A DNA stretch of 64,000 nucleotides from Shewanella sp. NFH-SH190041 (lineage in GTDB: Bacteria; Pseudomonadota; Gammaproteobacteria; Enterobacterales; Shewanellaceae). Location of the stretch: positions 1,488,001-1,552,000 of the forward strand of contig NZ_AP026070.1 in the NCBI RefSeq assembly GCF_024363255.1, written 5' to 3'. Below, in pieces: positions 28,910-37,957 of the stretch; position 1 is the stretch's first letter, and every line of letters begins with the position of its first letter. The notes under the pieces are model-generated. The model saw only the letters and a list, made by a program, of their open reading frames with translations. It was not told the origin of the DNA and did not search any database. Both the position numbers and the translations under genes were made by a program.

Positions 28910-30133
28910 TTAAAACTTGTAGCTGTATTGGATGCCGTATAACCAAGCATTTGCGCGAGTGATACCAGTTACTTTTGCGGCTTGTACAGGGCCAATATTG
29001 AGTGTTTCGGTAACATTAACATCTTTACCCATCAGATAAGTCATACCAAAATCAATGGCACTATGCTTACTTAAATTGTAGGTGAAACCACTAGAGAACC
29101 ACTGGCGGTCTGAATCAGGAATAGCGATAGACTTGAGTTGATCAACTGCGCCCATATCGTACATATAGCCAGCTCGGATAGTCCATTGATCGTTTAAGTC
29201 GTAAGTTCCACCGACAGAGAAGTGCCAAGTATCACGCCATTGGTATTCTTTGATTGTCCCCAAAGCGTCAGTATCGAGCGTATCGAATTTACTCCATTCA
29301 ATAAATTGTGCTGAATATGATAGAGCAAATTGTCGTGTTAATTGGTGATATCCGGAAAACTCTGCCATTGATGGTAATGGTAAGTGAAGAGTGTCATTTT
29401 TTCCTTTTTGAGGATTTCCTAGATGTATGAAATCTCCATCAGCTTTGATAGTTGGGCTATAACGGTAACTTAAACCAAAACGATTATTAGCATCCAGTTC
29501 AAATACGGTGCCTAGGTGCCAGCCAAAACCAATACCATCAGCTTTGACATCCAGAGCAGCTTTGTCACCGATCATACCAAGTGCCTTGAAATTACGTTTT
29601 AGTTCACCTGTACCGGAAATAATATCTACGCCAGCCCCTAGACTCCACTGTTCATTGAGGCGATAGGAGACACTCCCTTGGAAGTTAACACTGCGCACTT
29701 TTGTTAAACCGCCGAAGATATCGGCTGCAAACTCACTGGGATATTCTGTTGTAGTACCAAAATTAGAATAAGCTCCAAAGCCAATAGCCCATTGTTGGTT
29801 AATGGGATGAACAATAAATGCGTTTGGCACCACGCTTATACCACCAATATCACTGACATCTTCCATTGGCGCATTGTTATAGGCTGCATTTTTAAGCGTG
29901 ACATCAGTATCAATAACAAGGGAACCAATGCTGATAGCGGTAGTATCAAATAATGCCATTGTGGCGGGGTTTCGAGCCATGGCTGAGGCATTATCTGCAA
30001 TAACCGCATCCCCGGCATAGGCTCGGCCAAGACCAGTGGCGGATTGGCTGTTAAGTTGGAAACCGGCCGCCATGGTTTGGGAGCTAGCAGCAGTGATGGC
30101 CATGGCCAGAATCGTCTTGTTGAAGTACTTCAT
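28910..30133 (-). CDS. fadL: FadL-type outer-membrane long-chain fatty acid transporter
   Basis: A 407-residue outer-membrane beta-barrel with signal peptide (MKYFNKTILAMAITAASSQTMA). The mature N-terminus AAGFQLNSQSATGLGRAYAGDA and ASAMARNPATMA are the FadL hatch signatures, and the C-terminal residue is Phe (YKF), the usual barrel-insertion signal. It imports long-chain fatty acids, consistent with fadIJ and aceBA in the same window. A near-consensus FadR site and a 23-base palindrome lie upstream. Substrate may be a hydrophobic aromatic instead, so the symbol is by family. Confidence 0.88.
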   Translation of the reverse strand: MKYFNKTILAMAITAASSQTMAAGFQLNSQSATGLGRAYAGDAVIADNASAMARNPATMALFDTTAISIGSLVIDTDVTLKNAAYNNAPMEDVSDIGGISVVPNAFIVHPINQQWAIGFGAYSNFGTTTEYPSEFAADIFGGLTKVRSVNFQGSVSYRLNEQWSLGAGVDIISGTGELKRNFKALGMIGDKAALDVKADGIGFGWHLGTVFELDANNRFGLSYRYSPTIKADGDFIHLGNPQKGKNDTLHLPLPSMAEFSGYHQLTRQFALSYSAQFIEWSKFDTLDTDALGTIKEYQWRDTWHFSVGGTYDLNDQWTIRAGYMYDMGAVDQLKSIAIPDSDRQWFSSGFTYNLSKHSAIDFGMTYLMGKDVNVTETLNIGPVQAAKVTGITRANAWLYGIQYSYKF

Positions 30134-30222
30134 ATTATCTTCTCGTTATAGTCTTTGGATTCTGCCACTTAGGTGGCGACCCTGATGTAATGGCGGCCAT
30201 GGTATGGATAGCATGGGCTGGC

Positions 30223-30239
30223 CACAACTCCGACCAGAG
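30223..30239 (-). promoter_or_regulatory. Candidate FadR operator upstream of fadL
   Basis: The reverse strand reads CTCTGGTCGGAGTTGTG, sharing the CTGGTC-x-GA core with the known FadR consensus. It is about 90 bases upstream of fadL. Match is partial. Confidence 0.3.
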
Positions 30240-30263
30240 GTTAAAAAGTGTTAAATAACAGTT

Positions 30264-30286
30264 AATTCAAAATATTATTTTGAATT
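30264..30286. promoter_or_regulatory. Perfect 10-3-10 palindrome upstream of fadL
   Basis: AATTCAAAAT, spacer ATT, ATTTTGAATT. Its perfect symmetry in the fadL upstream region suggests an operator; the regulator is not identified. Confidence 0.45.
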
Positions 30287-30417
30287 TATATCAGTCTTGA
30301 TGATTATACTGCGATATTGGAGGGCTGATGATGTGGGCAATACAGGGTGTGAGATTAATTGTCACTCATGTTGTTGATTTGTTTGTAATGAAAATGGGCA
30401 CAGCAACAAAAAAATAC

Positions 30418-30447
30418 AAAAACAGCGTACATCTGTACGCTGTTTTT
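30418..30447. terminator. Intrinsic terminator of putP
   Basis: Fourteen-base arms AAAAACAGCGTACA and TGTACGCTGTTTTT around a minimal TC centre, with A/T runs on both sides. It lies 18 bases past the putP stop. Confidence 0.88.
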
Positions 30448-30464
30448 AGACAATTCGCTTATGA

Positions 30465-31922
30465 TCAGTTTTTCAAGCTAGCATCAAATCGGTCAAATCC
30501 GGCGGTAACCGTAGCAGGTGGCTGTCTAAATGTACTGACGATGATCCCGGCTAGCATAGCAAATAAGAAGCCTGGCACAATTTCATACAGATCAAAGATG
30601 CTGCCAGTGAGCTGTTTCCATACCACCACGGTAATAGCGCCGACCAGGATAGTGGCAATGGCGCCATCACGGCTATAGCCTCGCCAGAATAGCGACAGCA
30701 GTACTACCGGTCCAAATGCGGCACCAAAGCCTGCCCAAGCATAGCTCACCAGACTTAAGACACTGCTTTTAGGGTTTAATGCTAGGAAACCGGCGATAAT
30801 GGAAATGCTCAGAACGCCAATACGCCCCACCCATAACAGCTCAGCATTTCCGGCTTGAGGACGAACCCACTTACGGTAAAAATCTTCAGTTATCACACTA
30901 GAGCAAACCAATAGCTGGGAGTCGATAGTACTCATAATGGCTGACATAATCGCGGCGATCAGCAGACCGGCAACCCAAGGGTTAAATGCGACCTGGACCA
31001 AGTGGATAAAAATGGTCTCTGGATTGTCCAAAGGCGTTTTGCTGAAATACAACTGCCCAGCAAAGCCCACGCCTAATGCGCCTAGTAGTGCTAAAAGCAT
31101 CCATGTCATAGCGATATTACGTGATGTGGGAATAGCTTTATCGGACTCAATGGCCATAAAGCGTGTCAGAATATGTGGTTGACCGAAATATCCCAATCCC
31201 CAAGCCAGTAACGAGATAAAACTGATAACCGTGGTTTTATCTGAAATCAGTGACAGTCTCGCCGGATCCATACCACCAATAGCGGCTTGAGTCTGTGGCT
31301 CACAAAAGACGCTGACAGGTACGATGATCAGGGCGATCAGCATCAACATCCCTTGGAAAAAATCGGTCCAGCTGACAGCAAAAAAACCACCGAGGAAGGT
31401 ATAAGAGACAATGATGGCAGAGCCCAACACCAATGCGGTGACATAATCCAGTCCAAATACCTTTTCAAATAAAATGGCGCCACCAACCATACCGGATGCG
31501 GAGTAGAAGGTGAAAAATAGTAAAATGGTGGTTGCGGACACCAGCTTTAAAATGCCGTGTTTATCTTGGAATCTGTGTTCAAAAAACTCTGGCAGTGTCA
31601 GAGCGTTATCAGCCATTTCGGTATAAATCCGCAGGCGTTTTGCCACCAAAACCCAGTTGAATAGGGCTCCGATCATCAGTCCAACGCCGATCCAGACTTC
31701 CCCCAGACCACTTAAATATACCGCGCCCGGCAGGCCCAGTAATACCCAGCCAGACATGTCCGAAGCGCCAACGCTTAATGCGGTTACCGCCGGCCCCATT
31801 TTCCGGCCGCCGAGAATATAATCGTCTACCGAATCAGTTGCCCGGTAGGCCCAGTAACCAATTGCCAGCATTAAAATCAGGTAGCCGGCAAAGGTGATCA
31901 GGATGGGAGTTTCAACAGTCAT
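30465..31922 (-). CDS. putP: Sodium/proline symporter PutP
   Basis: A 485-residue sodium:solute symporter of the SSS family with about thirteen hydrophobic segments. Typical PutP blocks are TDSVDDYILGGRKMGP, LSVGASDMSGWVLLGLPGA, LGYFGQPHILTRFMA and SAIMSTIDSQLLVCSSVITEDFYRK (in two overlapping blocks), the latter lining the sodium site. It imports proline with Na+. It has a good GGGGAAAGA ribosome site. No putA lies in the window. Confidence 0.94.
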   Translation of the reverse strand: MTVETPILITFAGYLILMLAIGYWAYRATDSVDDYILGGRKMGPAVTALSVGASDMSGWVLLGLPGAVYLSGLGEVWIGVGLMIGALFNWVLVAKRLRIYTEMADNALTLPEFFEHRFQDKHGILKLVSATTILLFFTFYSASGMVGGAILFEKVFGLDYVTALVLGSAIIVSYTFLGGFFAVSWTDFFQGMLMLIALIIVPVSVFCEPQTQAAIGGMDPARLSLISDKTTVISFISLLAWGLGYFGQPHILTRFMAIESDKAIPTSRNIAMTWMLLALLGALGVGFAGQLYFSKTPLDNPETIFIHLVQVAFNPWVAGLLIAAIMSAIMSTIDSQLLVCSSVITEDFYRKWVRPQAGNAELLWVGRIGVLSISIIAGFLALNPKSSVLSLVSYAWAGFGAAFGPVVLLSLFWRGYSRDGAIATILVGAITVVVWKQLTGSIFDLYEIVPGFLFAMLAGIIVSTFRQPPATVTAGFDRFDASLKN

Positions 31923-32368
31923 TCTTTCCCCAAGGTTTAGGTTTACTTGTACTCTTTGGTGTTACCTGATGGGTCACTTGCCAGGTGGCCGAGGGTAAAC
32001 CGGTTTTGGTGTAGCGCGCGATGGTAACAGATTTGTGATGATTATCCCAAATATGTGATTTGATGTGAGCTGGAAAAAGCAGCAGTGAATATCTGAAATT
32101 GCGAAGTCTGTGTGGTATTAGTGGGGAAAACCGATTATTTCTGCTGTTTGAGGCGAAATTTCAGCAGTGTTATTTTGTCGTGGTCACCGTGCCATTATGC
32201 GTTTTTTAATATGATTGGCACAAGATTTGGCGGACGAGATGACATCAAATAGTGGAAGATGATGTTGAGTTTTAGTCGGGATAGGATTTTTAAATGATAA
32301 ACCGGAACACTGCCCGGTTTATCATTGGTGATTATTAGCGCAAGTCAGCTGAGAGTTGTTTTACTGCC
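31923..32368. other. Region upstream of putP
   Basis: About 445 bases before the second MITE copy. It holds the putP promoter. A 13-base perfect stem at 32293-32326 is described separately. No gene is supported. Confidence 0.5.
32293..32326 (-). terminator. Probable terminator hairpin of sigma/anti-sigma operon, displaced by MITE
   Basis: Perfect arms AATGATAAACCGG and CCGGTTTATCATT with an eight-base loop. The U tract is short on the reverse strand. Without the 264-bp element it would lie about 40 bases after the anti-sigma stop. Confidence 0.5.
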
Positions 32369-32636
32369 TAGGGTCTGTTGACCTTTCAAGTTTGTTTTTG
32401 CAGCGATTTGAGGATCATTTATACAAGGCAGAGGCTTTAATAGGTAGTTGCGCTACCTGATAAGCCGATAACGCAGTAGAAAGGAGCCTCAAACGCTGCC
32501 CGCAGGGTTCGGCTAAAAGCGTTTTACGCTTTGTTGAGCGGTTCTTGCTTAGAATAACTAGGCGACAAACCACTCGCCGCGATTAAAACGCTTTTATCTC
32601 GAACAAAATTTAATCACGAAACGGCAACAGACCCTA
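32369..32636. mobile_element. 264-bp MITE-like element, copy 2
   Basis: Element 32371-32634, flanked on both sides by TA (32369-32370 and 32635-32636). The terminal inverted repeats GGGTCTGTTG and CAACAGACCC are perfect. Length (264) and most internal sequence match the copy at 9451-9714. It has no open frame of note. It sits inside the stop codon of the anti-sigma gene without changing the protein. Confidence 0.9.
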
Positions 32637-33338
32637 GATAAAGCTTTGCTCTATTTCAGACTTAATGGCCGAAAGGTCTTGATGTTTGTCACCCAGCAGC
32701 ACCATATAAGCATGACCACTGGCAAAGGTAATGCCATTGTATTGGCTGTCATGAAAGTGTTCAGCTAATTGCAGGCGTTTTTCCTGTGGGACAATAAATA
32801 GGGTGACTTTGCCACCGAGTCCCTGCATCACCAGATGTAAACTGCGCACACCTTGAAAATCACAATACTTACTGAAAGAGACCTTGCCGGGCAGTTGAGT
32901 AAAATGATCCGTGCCCAGTTCAGTGATACTGGCCAATTGCGCGTTAATCTGGCTGGGGCTGAAATCCTGCTCACTGTGCCATGCCTGGGGCTCATGATGG
33001 ACATGTTCTAATGCGTGGGCCGACAGATCTATCGGGGCAAGGCGCAGCATGACAAACCCCATACTGATAACCAAAACAGCAGAGGCGGCAATCGCCAATA
33101 GACTACCCAGTTGGGCACGTTGTCTACGGTGGTTGTGCAGTTGTTGGTTCAATAGTAGTTTTTCCGCCAGTCCTTCTGGAGGCGTGATTTTTAACGCTTG
33201 CTCCAGTTTGTTTTCCAGTGATTTCAATTCACGGACAAAGTGTTTTCTGGCCGGATCTTCGTCACAGGCCGCTAAAAAGTCAGCTTGTTGATCTCTGGGA
33301 TGGGCATATGCCCGACGACGGAATTCTAATTCATCCAT
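32634..33338 (-). CDS. DUF3379 anti-sigma factor-like membrane protein
   Basis: A 234-residue protein: an N-terminal cytoplasmic part with charged helices (MDELEFRRRAYAHP, KHFVRELKSLENKLEQAL), one transmembrane segment at about residues 78-99 (LGSLLAIAASAVLVISMGFVML), and a periplasmic domain of about 130 residues. This matches the DUF3379 family found next to ECF sigma factors in Shewanella and Vibrio. It probably sequesters the sigma factor at the membrane. Its start overlaps the sigma stop by eight bases (ATGGATGA), indicating translational coupling. The TAG stop straddles the edge of the 264-bp element. Confidence 0.8.
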   Translation of the reverse strand: MDELEFRRRAYAHPRDQQADFLAACDEDPARKHFVRELKSLENKLEQALKITPPEGLAEKLLLNQQLHNHRRQRAQLGSLLAIAASAVLVISMGFVMLRLAPIDLSAHALEHVHHEPQAWHSEQDFSPSQINAQLASITELGTDHFTQLPGKVSFSKYCDFQGVRSLHLVMQGLGGKVTLFIVPQEKRLQLAEHFHDSQYNGITFASGHAYMVLLGDKHQDLSAIKSEIEQSFI

Positions 33339-33843
33339 TGGACTGCTCTTTGGATTCTGGATGCTCCAAAGCCTCTTTTAACTGGTTACGGGCCCTAAAC
33401 AGGCGGGTCATGACTGTGTTACGGTTTAAATTCAATAAATCGGCAATTTCATCGCCACTGAAGCCGGCAATGACTTGTAGTAGTAGCGGATCCCGGTATT
33501 CCGGCTCCAGCTGCGAAATTTGTCGTCGGATAAGATGCTGCTCAGCATGCTCCTCTTTACTCATGCTGGTGTTATCTTCCAGATATTCTTGATCGATATC
33601 AGAATAATCAAATCGTTTACGCTCAAACCGACGGGCATTTTCCCGCCGCAGAATGGTAATCAGCCAAGCTTTAGCCGCATGCTCATCTTTCAGCGTATCG
33701 AGGGAGCGCCAGGCCCGCAGAAAGGTTTCCTGGGTAATATCTTCTGCGACCTGCCGATCTCCGCACAGCCAGAAGGCGTAACGGAAGATATCTGCATGCA
33801 GTGCCCTGACCAGGCTGTCGTATCGTCGTTGTTTATTCAGCAT
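33331..33843 (-). CDS. ECF-type RNA polymerase sigma factor
   Basis: Sigma-70 family protein, 170 residues from the ATG at 33843 (MLNKQRRYDSLVRALHADIF). Region 2 reads FRYAFWLCGDRQVAEDITQETFLRAWRSL, and region 4 carries the helix-turn-helix GDEIADLLNLNRNTVMTRLFRARNQLKE. The frame is open to 33975, but that would run almost into the bat terminator, leaving no promoter; an ATG at 33894 is a second option. It is coupled to a DUF3379 anti-sigma gene. The target regulon is not identifiable here; autoregulation is usual for this class. Confidence 0.88.
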   Translation of the reverse strand: MLNKQRRYDSLVRALHADIFRYAFWLCGDRQVAEDITQETFLRAWRSLDTLKDEHAAKAWLITILRRENARRFERKRFDYSDIDQEYLEDNTSMSKEEHAEQHLIRRQISQLEPEYRDPLLLQVIAGFSGDEIADLLNLNRNTVMTRLFRARNQLKEALEHPESKEQSNG

Positions 33844-33977
33844 GTCAGAAGAGACCGCTGAGGTAGATGATTTATTACGCAGGCTGTTGGTCATTTTCAA
33901 TACATTAATTGAATGTTGTCTTAATCCTATCAAATGTTTTCTAAATGTATCCAACTTGTGTGGATAAAAGCCCAATA

Positions 33978-34006
33978 AAAAATGCCCACTTCATGTGGGC
34001 ATTTTT
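33978..34006 (-). terminator. Intrinsic terminator of the moxR/bat operon
   Basis: AAAAATGCCCAC, loop TTCAT, GTGGGCATTTTT. On the reverse strand it lies 80 bases past the batD stop. Confidence 0.9.
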
Positions 34007-34085
34007 ACAGTAGAAGAAAAATATCTTTTATTACGATGAGTTATCTTAGCTTGGTTATGTTTTTTTAAGCTGTGCTATTGCACAA

Positions 34086-35747
34086 TTAATCTGGATTAAG
34101 AGGCGATAATTCATGTTGTTTAACCGCAGTACGCTTTAATTGGCAGGCGGTGACCTTGGCTGGAATGGCGCTGTAATTGACTGTGCCGGGATCGCGGCTG
34201 TAATTCGCCTGTTGCAGTGTATCCACTAAAGTTTTCATATCAGGTGATAATGCACTGATTTTATCCAATGTCATATTGTCATTGCAGCGTTGGGAGAAAT
34301 ACTGTTGTAATGCCATCAGCACCCGCCCTGGCATAGCACTGTTACAAGCCTCAACCAATAGTTTGTCGCTATTTGCTGTCGATGGCTGATGTTGCTGCAG
34401 CTTGCCTGTTAACTGATGTCGTGCTGACACAACCGACCGGCGCCATAGTAGTAAGGTGATTAGCCAAAGTAGCGCGAATCCTGCCGCAACCCAAGGCCAG
34501 TAACCGGCGTGGATAATGGTTTGAGTCTGTGGCTGGGGTTGCGCAGCGCCTGCCGTTGTCACTGCTGGCATTTGCGGCGCTGCCGTACTGGCCGGCGCTG
34601 GATTCATCTTAATGGTTTTGGCCGGTAGTTTGGCATACTCTTGCTTTTTCAGTTGTGGGTTCCACCAGGGAATTTTCACCTCTGGTAGGGTAAATGTCCC
34701 TGCATGGGTGGGAACCATGGCAATAGTTTGAGTCAGCTTGGCGATCAATTGGCCGTTGCGGACGATATTTTCCCGCTGCGGTTTTTCGGGATAAATTTTA
34801 AACCCTGCTGGTTCCGGAATGGTCATATCTGCCAAGGCGGTATCTTCAGCATTGGATGCCAGCATAGTGATGGTACGAGTGATAGGGTTTCCCACCTGAT
34901 AGCTTTGCTCGTCACCCCAAATATCATGTAGAGAGACCAGATCTGCCACCAGCCACTGTCCCTGATAATGTGCCGGCTTTGGCAACACTTCAATCAAATG
35001 GGATTTGGATGCGGTTTGTACCATTCGGCTGTCGCTCATGCCGAACCCAAACATATCGCGACCCCCTTGGCCACTGATAACCACATCTCCCTGGAAGGTT
35101 GCAGGTGAAATTTTCAGTTCACCTGGCTTATCTGGGATAATGCTGTAAGTCCGTTCGATTACTCGGTAACGCTTACCGTTAACGATTTCTTGGGTATCTT
35201 TATCTTCACCCAGCTGTTTGATTTGCGCATGATTGATAGTCGGTGCATTTAAGACGCCACGTTGCAGATCCGCCCCCAGATATAATTTTACCTGGTACAG
35301 CACTAATTGGCCGGGATAAGCCTGTTCGGTAGACAAACTACTGGTCATAAACAGGGTTTTACTTTGCCCTTGAGGGCTGCTGGCCGCGACCACCTTAAGG
35401 TTAATTGGCGCAGAGCTCACCCCGTCGATGGTAAACGGCGGAATGGTAAACTGTCCTACGTGTTTCGCCGCTAGCAGGATCTGCCACGTGGTGGTTTTAC
35501 TGGTATCAAAATTAATGATCTGAGTACTGCGTCCGACACTGGTGCGGCCGATAATAAAATCCCGCTGTAACGCGGAGGTGTTGAGTGCTCCGGCATCCAG
35601 ATTGTCATTCGCAGTCACAGTGAGGACAAAATACTCTCCGTTCATCACCGGGTTTTTGTCGACTGTGGCATCCACCTGAGTCACCGCCAAGGCAGAAAAA
35701 GGTGCCAGTAGCAGTAGAATAAAAAGAAATATATGCCGTTTTACCAC
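34086..35747 (-). CDS. batD: BatD-like Oxygen tolerance protein
   Basis: A 553-residue protein with a signal peptide (HIFLFILLLLAPFSALA), long periplasmic beta-rich domain (repeated GxFTxPP-like strands, for example HVGQFTIPPFTI and HAGTFTLPEVKIPW), and a C-terminal membrane segment (YWPWVAAGFALLWLITLLLW, about residues 420-440) before a cytoplasmic tail. This is the BatD/Oxygen-tolerance family. It starts with GTG and overlaps the upstream batB-type gene by seven bases (GTGGTAA), so translation is coupled. It is the last gene of the operon. The biochemical role is unproven; mutants in relatives are stress-sensitive. Confidence 0.82.
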   Translation of the reverse strand: MVKRHIFLFILLLLAPFSALAVTQVDATVDKNPVMNGEYFVLTVTANDNLDAGALNTSALQRDFIIGRTSVGRSTQIINFDTSKTTTWQILLAAKHVGQFTIPPFTIDGVSSAPINLKVVAASSPQGQSKTLFMTSSLSTEQAYPGQLVLYQVKLYLGADLQRGVLNAPTINHAQIKQLGEDKDTQEIVNGKRYRVIERTYSIIPDKPGELKISPATFQGDVVISGQGGRDMFGFGMSDSRMVQTASKSHLIEVLPKPAHYQGQWLVADLVSLHDIWGDEQSYQVGNPITRTITMLASNAEDTALADMTIPEPAGFKIYPEKPQRENIVRNGQLIAKLTQTIAMVPTHAGTFTLPEVKIPWWNPQLKKQEYAKLPAKTIKMNPAPASTAAPQMPAVTTAGAAQPQPQTQTIIHAGYWPWVAAGFALLWLITLLLWRRSVVSARHQLTGKLQQHQPSTANSDKLLVEACNSAMPGRVLMALQQYFSQRCNDNMTLDKISALSPDMKTLVDTLQQANYSRDPGTVNYSAIPAKVTACQLKRTAVKQHELSPLNPD

Positions 35748-37957
35748 TGTTCATTGTCCTTTGGTTGTTCGCCCTGCATACGGCGTTTTTGGTACTCAAG
35801 TAACATCTTATTGCGCAGCAGTACTTGCGGATCATCAACGACAGCCCTGAGTGCGCGCGCCATATCCTCCGGCAAAGGTTCACCCTGTTGCTGAGTCAGC
35901 TGGCTGCTGGCCGCGATGGCCTGTTGTTTGGTTTTATCCCCACTGTGTTGTTGCTCAGGAGATACTTTGGCAGACGCTGACTGAGGCTGCTTGTTTTTGC
36001 TTTCAGGTTGCGGTTGTTGGCCTTGATGGCTGGCATCGGCCTGCATACTGGCATCATTGGCCGGTTTATCGGCTGCTGATTTATCCTGGCGCTGCGCTGC
36101 CTGTTTTGTCTTCTCAGTTTGTGACGGTTGCTGTTGCGCCTGCGCTGATTTGTTAGCTTTGCGCTGTTGCTCAGCAGTCTGTTTGGATTGCTCCTGTTGC
36201 GCTTTATCCTGTTGCCCCGATTTTTGGGCTGATGAGGATGCTTGTTTTTGCTGTTGACCGGCTTTACCCTGCTGATTCTGCTGATTCTGCTGATTCTGCT
36301 GATTCTGCTGATTCTGCTGATTCTGCTGATTCTGCTGATTCTGCTGATTCTGCTGATTCTGCTGATTCTGCTGATTCTGCTGATTCTGCTGATTCTGCTG
36401 ATTCTGCTGATTCTGCTGATTCTGCTGATTCTGCTGATTCTGCTGATTCTGCTGATTCTGCTGATTCTGCTGATTCTGCTGATTCTGCTGATTCTGCTGA
36501 TTCTGCTGATTCTGCTGATTCTGCTGATCCTGCTGATCCTGCTGATTCTGCTGGTTCTGTTGGTTCTGTTGGTTCTGCTGGTTCTGCTGATTCTGTTGTT
36601 TCTTCTGCTCCTGCTGCAGCAATTTTTCAGCTAGGGCTAAATTGGCTTTGGCATGTGGAAAGTCCGGCTGTTGCTGCAGGGCTGTTTGATAAGCCGTTTT
36701 GGCTTTTTGATATTGGCCTAACTGCATCAGCGCATTACCTTGGTTATAGTGTCCAGTGGCGGAGTTATCCTTGCTAAACCCATCCAGTGCTTGCTGATAT
36801 TTACCCGCTCGGTAATCAGCACTGGCGCGCCAATTTTGCTGCTTAAATAGTGCAGCAGCTTGGCTATAATCTTTATTATCAAAGGCTTGTTGCGCTTGCT
36901 GATCTTGGGTTTGCCACAGATCTTGCCATTGCGCGGCCTCAGCTGGCTTAGGCAGATAAAGAGCGGTCAGGAGCACTCCGGCCAAGATACCACTGCGAAA
37001 ACTCAGAAGTGCCGGCAGTAATAGAATCAATGCTAAGTAAGGGCCAAGATCCTGCCAGACTTCGCCTTTAATATCTGTAGCCTTAGCACCACCGGTTTGA
37101 TTATTCAGCCAATGGGTCAGAGCCGAGATATCAGAGCCATCATTGCTGATAGGCACCAGCATGCCATGACCTGCTTTAGCTAGTTGCTGCAGTAAGGGAT
37201 AGTCTGTTTTAGCGACCACCACATCTCCGGCGCGATCCCGCTGCAATTGACCATCAGGCAAGCGGATAGGGGCACCCTGAGCTGTGCCAATAGCCATTAC
37301 TGCCAAACGATAATCACTGTGCTGTAGCAATGCTTTGCTGTCAGCATACTGCGTTGCACTGGCGCCATCGGTAAGCAGAATAATATCGCCTTTATGATGT
37401 CCGCCTTGAGCCAGCAGCTTTTGCGCCAGTTTTATGGCCGCTGTAAGGTTGGAGCCTTGCACTGGCATAATATCCGGAGTCAGCGTGGGCAAAAGATTCA
37501 GTAGGGTGTGGCGGTCATTGGTCATGGGACTGATGGTAAAGGCATCACCGGCATAAGCTATCAAACCGGTATCACCATCTTTCAGCGCATTGATGAGATC
37601 AGTGGCGCGAAATTTTTCCTGTGTCAGTCGGTTTGGGGTCAGATCTGTGGCGTACATAGAAGCTGACATATCCAGAATAATCACCCGCCCTTGCTGGCTG
37701 GAAAATACGGGAAGCGATTGTTTATTGATGGCCGGTCCCGCCAGCGCCAGCGTCCCAATCAGCCACAAACTGGTCAGGATAGCCAGACTATGACGGGCGG
37801 GCTTGCCTCCGGGGGTTAGCAATACGGCTGTCAAATGGGGTGCAATATAGCTTTGCCAAGCGGAGCGGGCACCATGACTGCGCCAGAGTAAGACCAGCAG
37901 GATCGCCAGTGGCAGCAATGCCCATAGCCATTCGGGTCGAATAAAATGTAAGGTCAT
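35741..37957 (-). CDS. VWA-TPR membrane protein (BatB/BatC fusion type) with giant QQN repeat
   Basis: The ATG at 37957 is set by AGGAGTATAAAATG and overlaps the preceding TGA by four bases, giving 738 residues. Order: two N-terminal membrane segments, a von Willebrand A domain with MIDAS motif DMSAS (near residue 97 onward, VIILDMSASMYATDL), a membrane segment around residue 300-340, TPR repeats (about 350-450, SADYRAGKYQQALDGF, GHYNQGNALMQLGQYQKAKTAYQTAL), then about 36 QQN or QNQ triplets (residues about 454-563) and a charged, Gln/Lys/Ser-rich tail. This joins BatB-like and BatC-like modules. The repeat is almost perfect at DNA level. Confidence 0.85.
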   Translation of the reverse strand: MTLHFIRPEWLWALLPLAILLVLLWRSHGARSAWQSYIAPHLTAVLLTPGGKPARHSLAILTSLWLIGTLALAGPAINKQSLPVFSSQQGRVIILDMSASMYATDLTPNRLTQEKFRATDLINALKDGDTGLIAYAGDAFTISPMTNDRHTLLNLLPTLTPDIMPVQGSNLTAAIKLAQKLLAQGGHHKGDIILLTDGASATQYADSKALLQHSDYRLAVMAIGTAQGAPIRLPDGQLQRDRAGDVVVAKTDYPLLQQLAKAGHGMLVPISNDGSDISALTHWLNNQTGGAKATDIKGEVWQDLGPYLALILLLPALLSFRSGILAGVLLTALYLPKPAEAAQWQDLWQTQDQQAQQAFDNKDYSQAAALFKQQNWRASADYRAGKYQQALDGFSKDNSATGHYNQGNALMQLGQYQKAKTAYQTALQQQPDFPHAKANLALAEKLLQQEQKKQQNQQNQQNQQNQQNQQNQQDQQDQQNQQNQQNQQNQQNQQNQQNQQNQQNQQNQQNQQNQQNQQNQQNQQNQQNQQNQQNQQNQQNQQNQQNQQNQQNQQNQQNQQNQQGKAGQQQKQASSSAQKSGQQDKAQQEQSKQTAEQQRKANKSAQAQQQPSQTEKTKQAAQRQDKSAADKPANDASMQADASHQGQQPQPESKNKQPQSASAKVSPEQQHSGDKTKQQAIAASSQLTQQQGEPLPEDMARALRAVVDDPQVLLRNKMLLEYQKRRMQGEQPKDNEQW
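36269..36598 (-). repeat. 9-bp tandem repeat (about 36 copies) encoding QQN
   Basis: A nearly uninterrupted run of CTGCTGATT on the + strand (AATCAGCAG on the coding strand). Sequence variants (GATC for GATT, GGTT) cluster at the right end, near 36526-36580, while the left two-thirds is homogeneous, suggesting recent expansion. The unit is a multiple of three, so copy changes keep frame. Confidence 0.95.

Larger units (their letters stand above)
30134..30464. other. Intergenic region between putP and fadL
   Basis: 331 bases: fadL promoter region with the two candidate operators above, and the putP terminator at the right end. No gene is supported. Confidence 0.6.

Noticed and set aside
32041..32075. 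CRP-binding site before putP
   Set aside because: TGTGATTTGATGTGA has direct half-sites rather than the required inverted TGTGA-N6-TCACA arrangement.
36242..36634. Forward frames encoding long poly-Leu/Ile or poly-Ala-Asp-Ser runs
   Set aside because: They are the complementary reading of the QQN repeat in the VWA-TPR gene, not genes.
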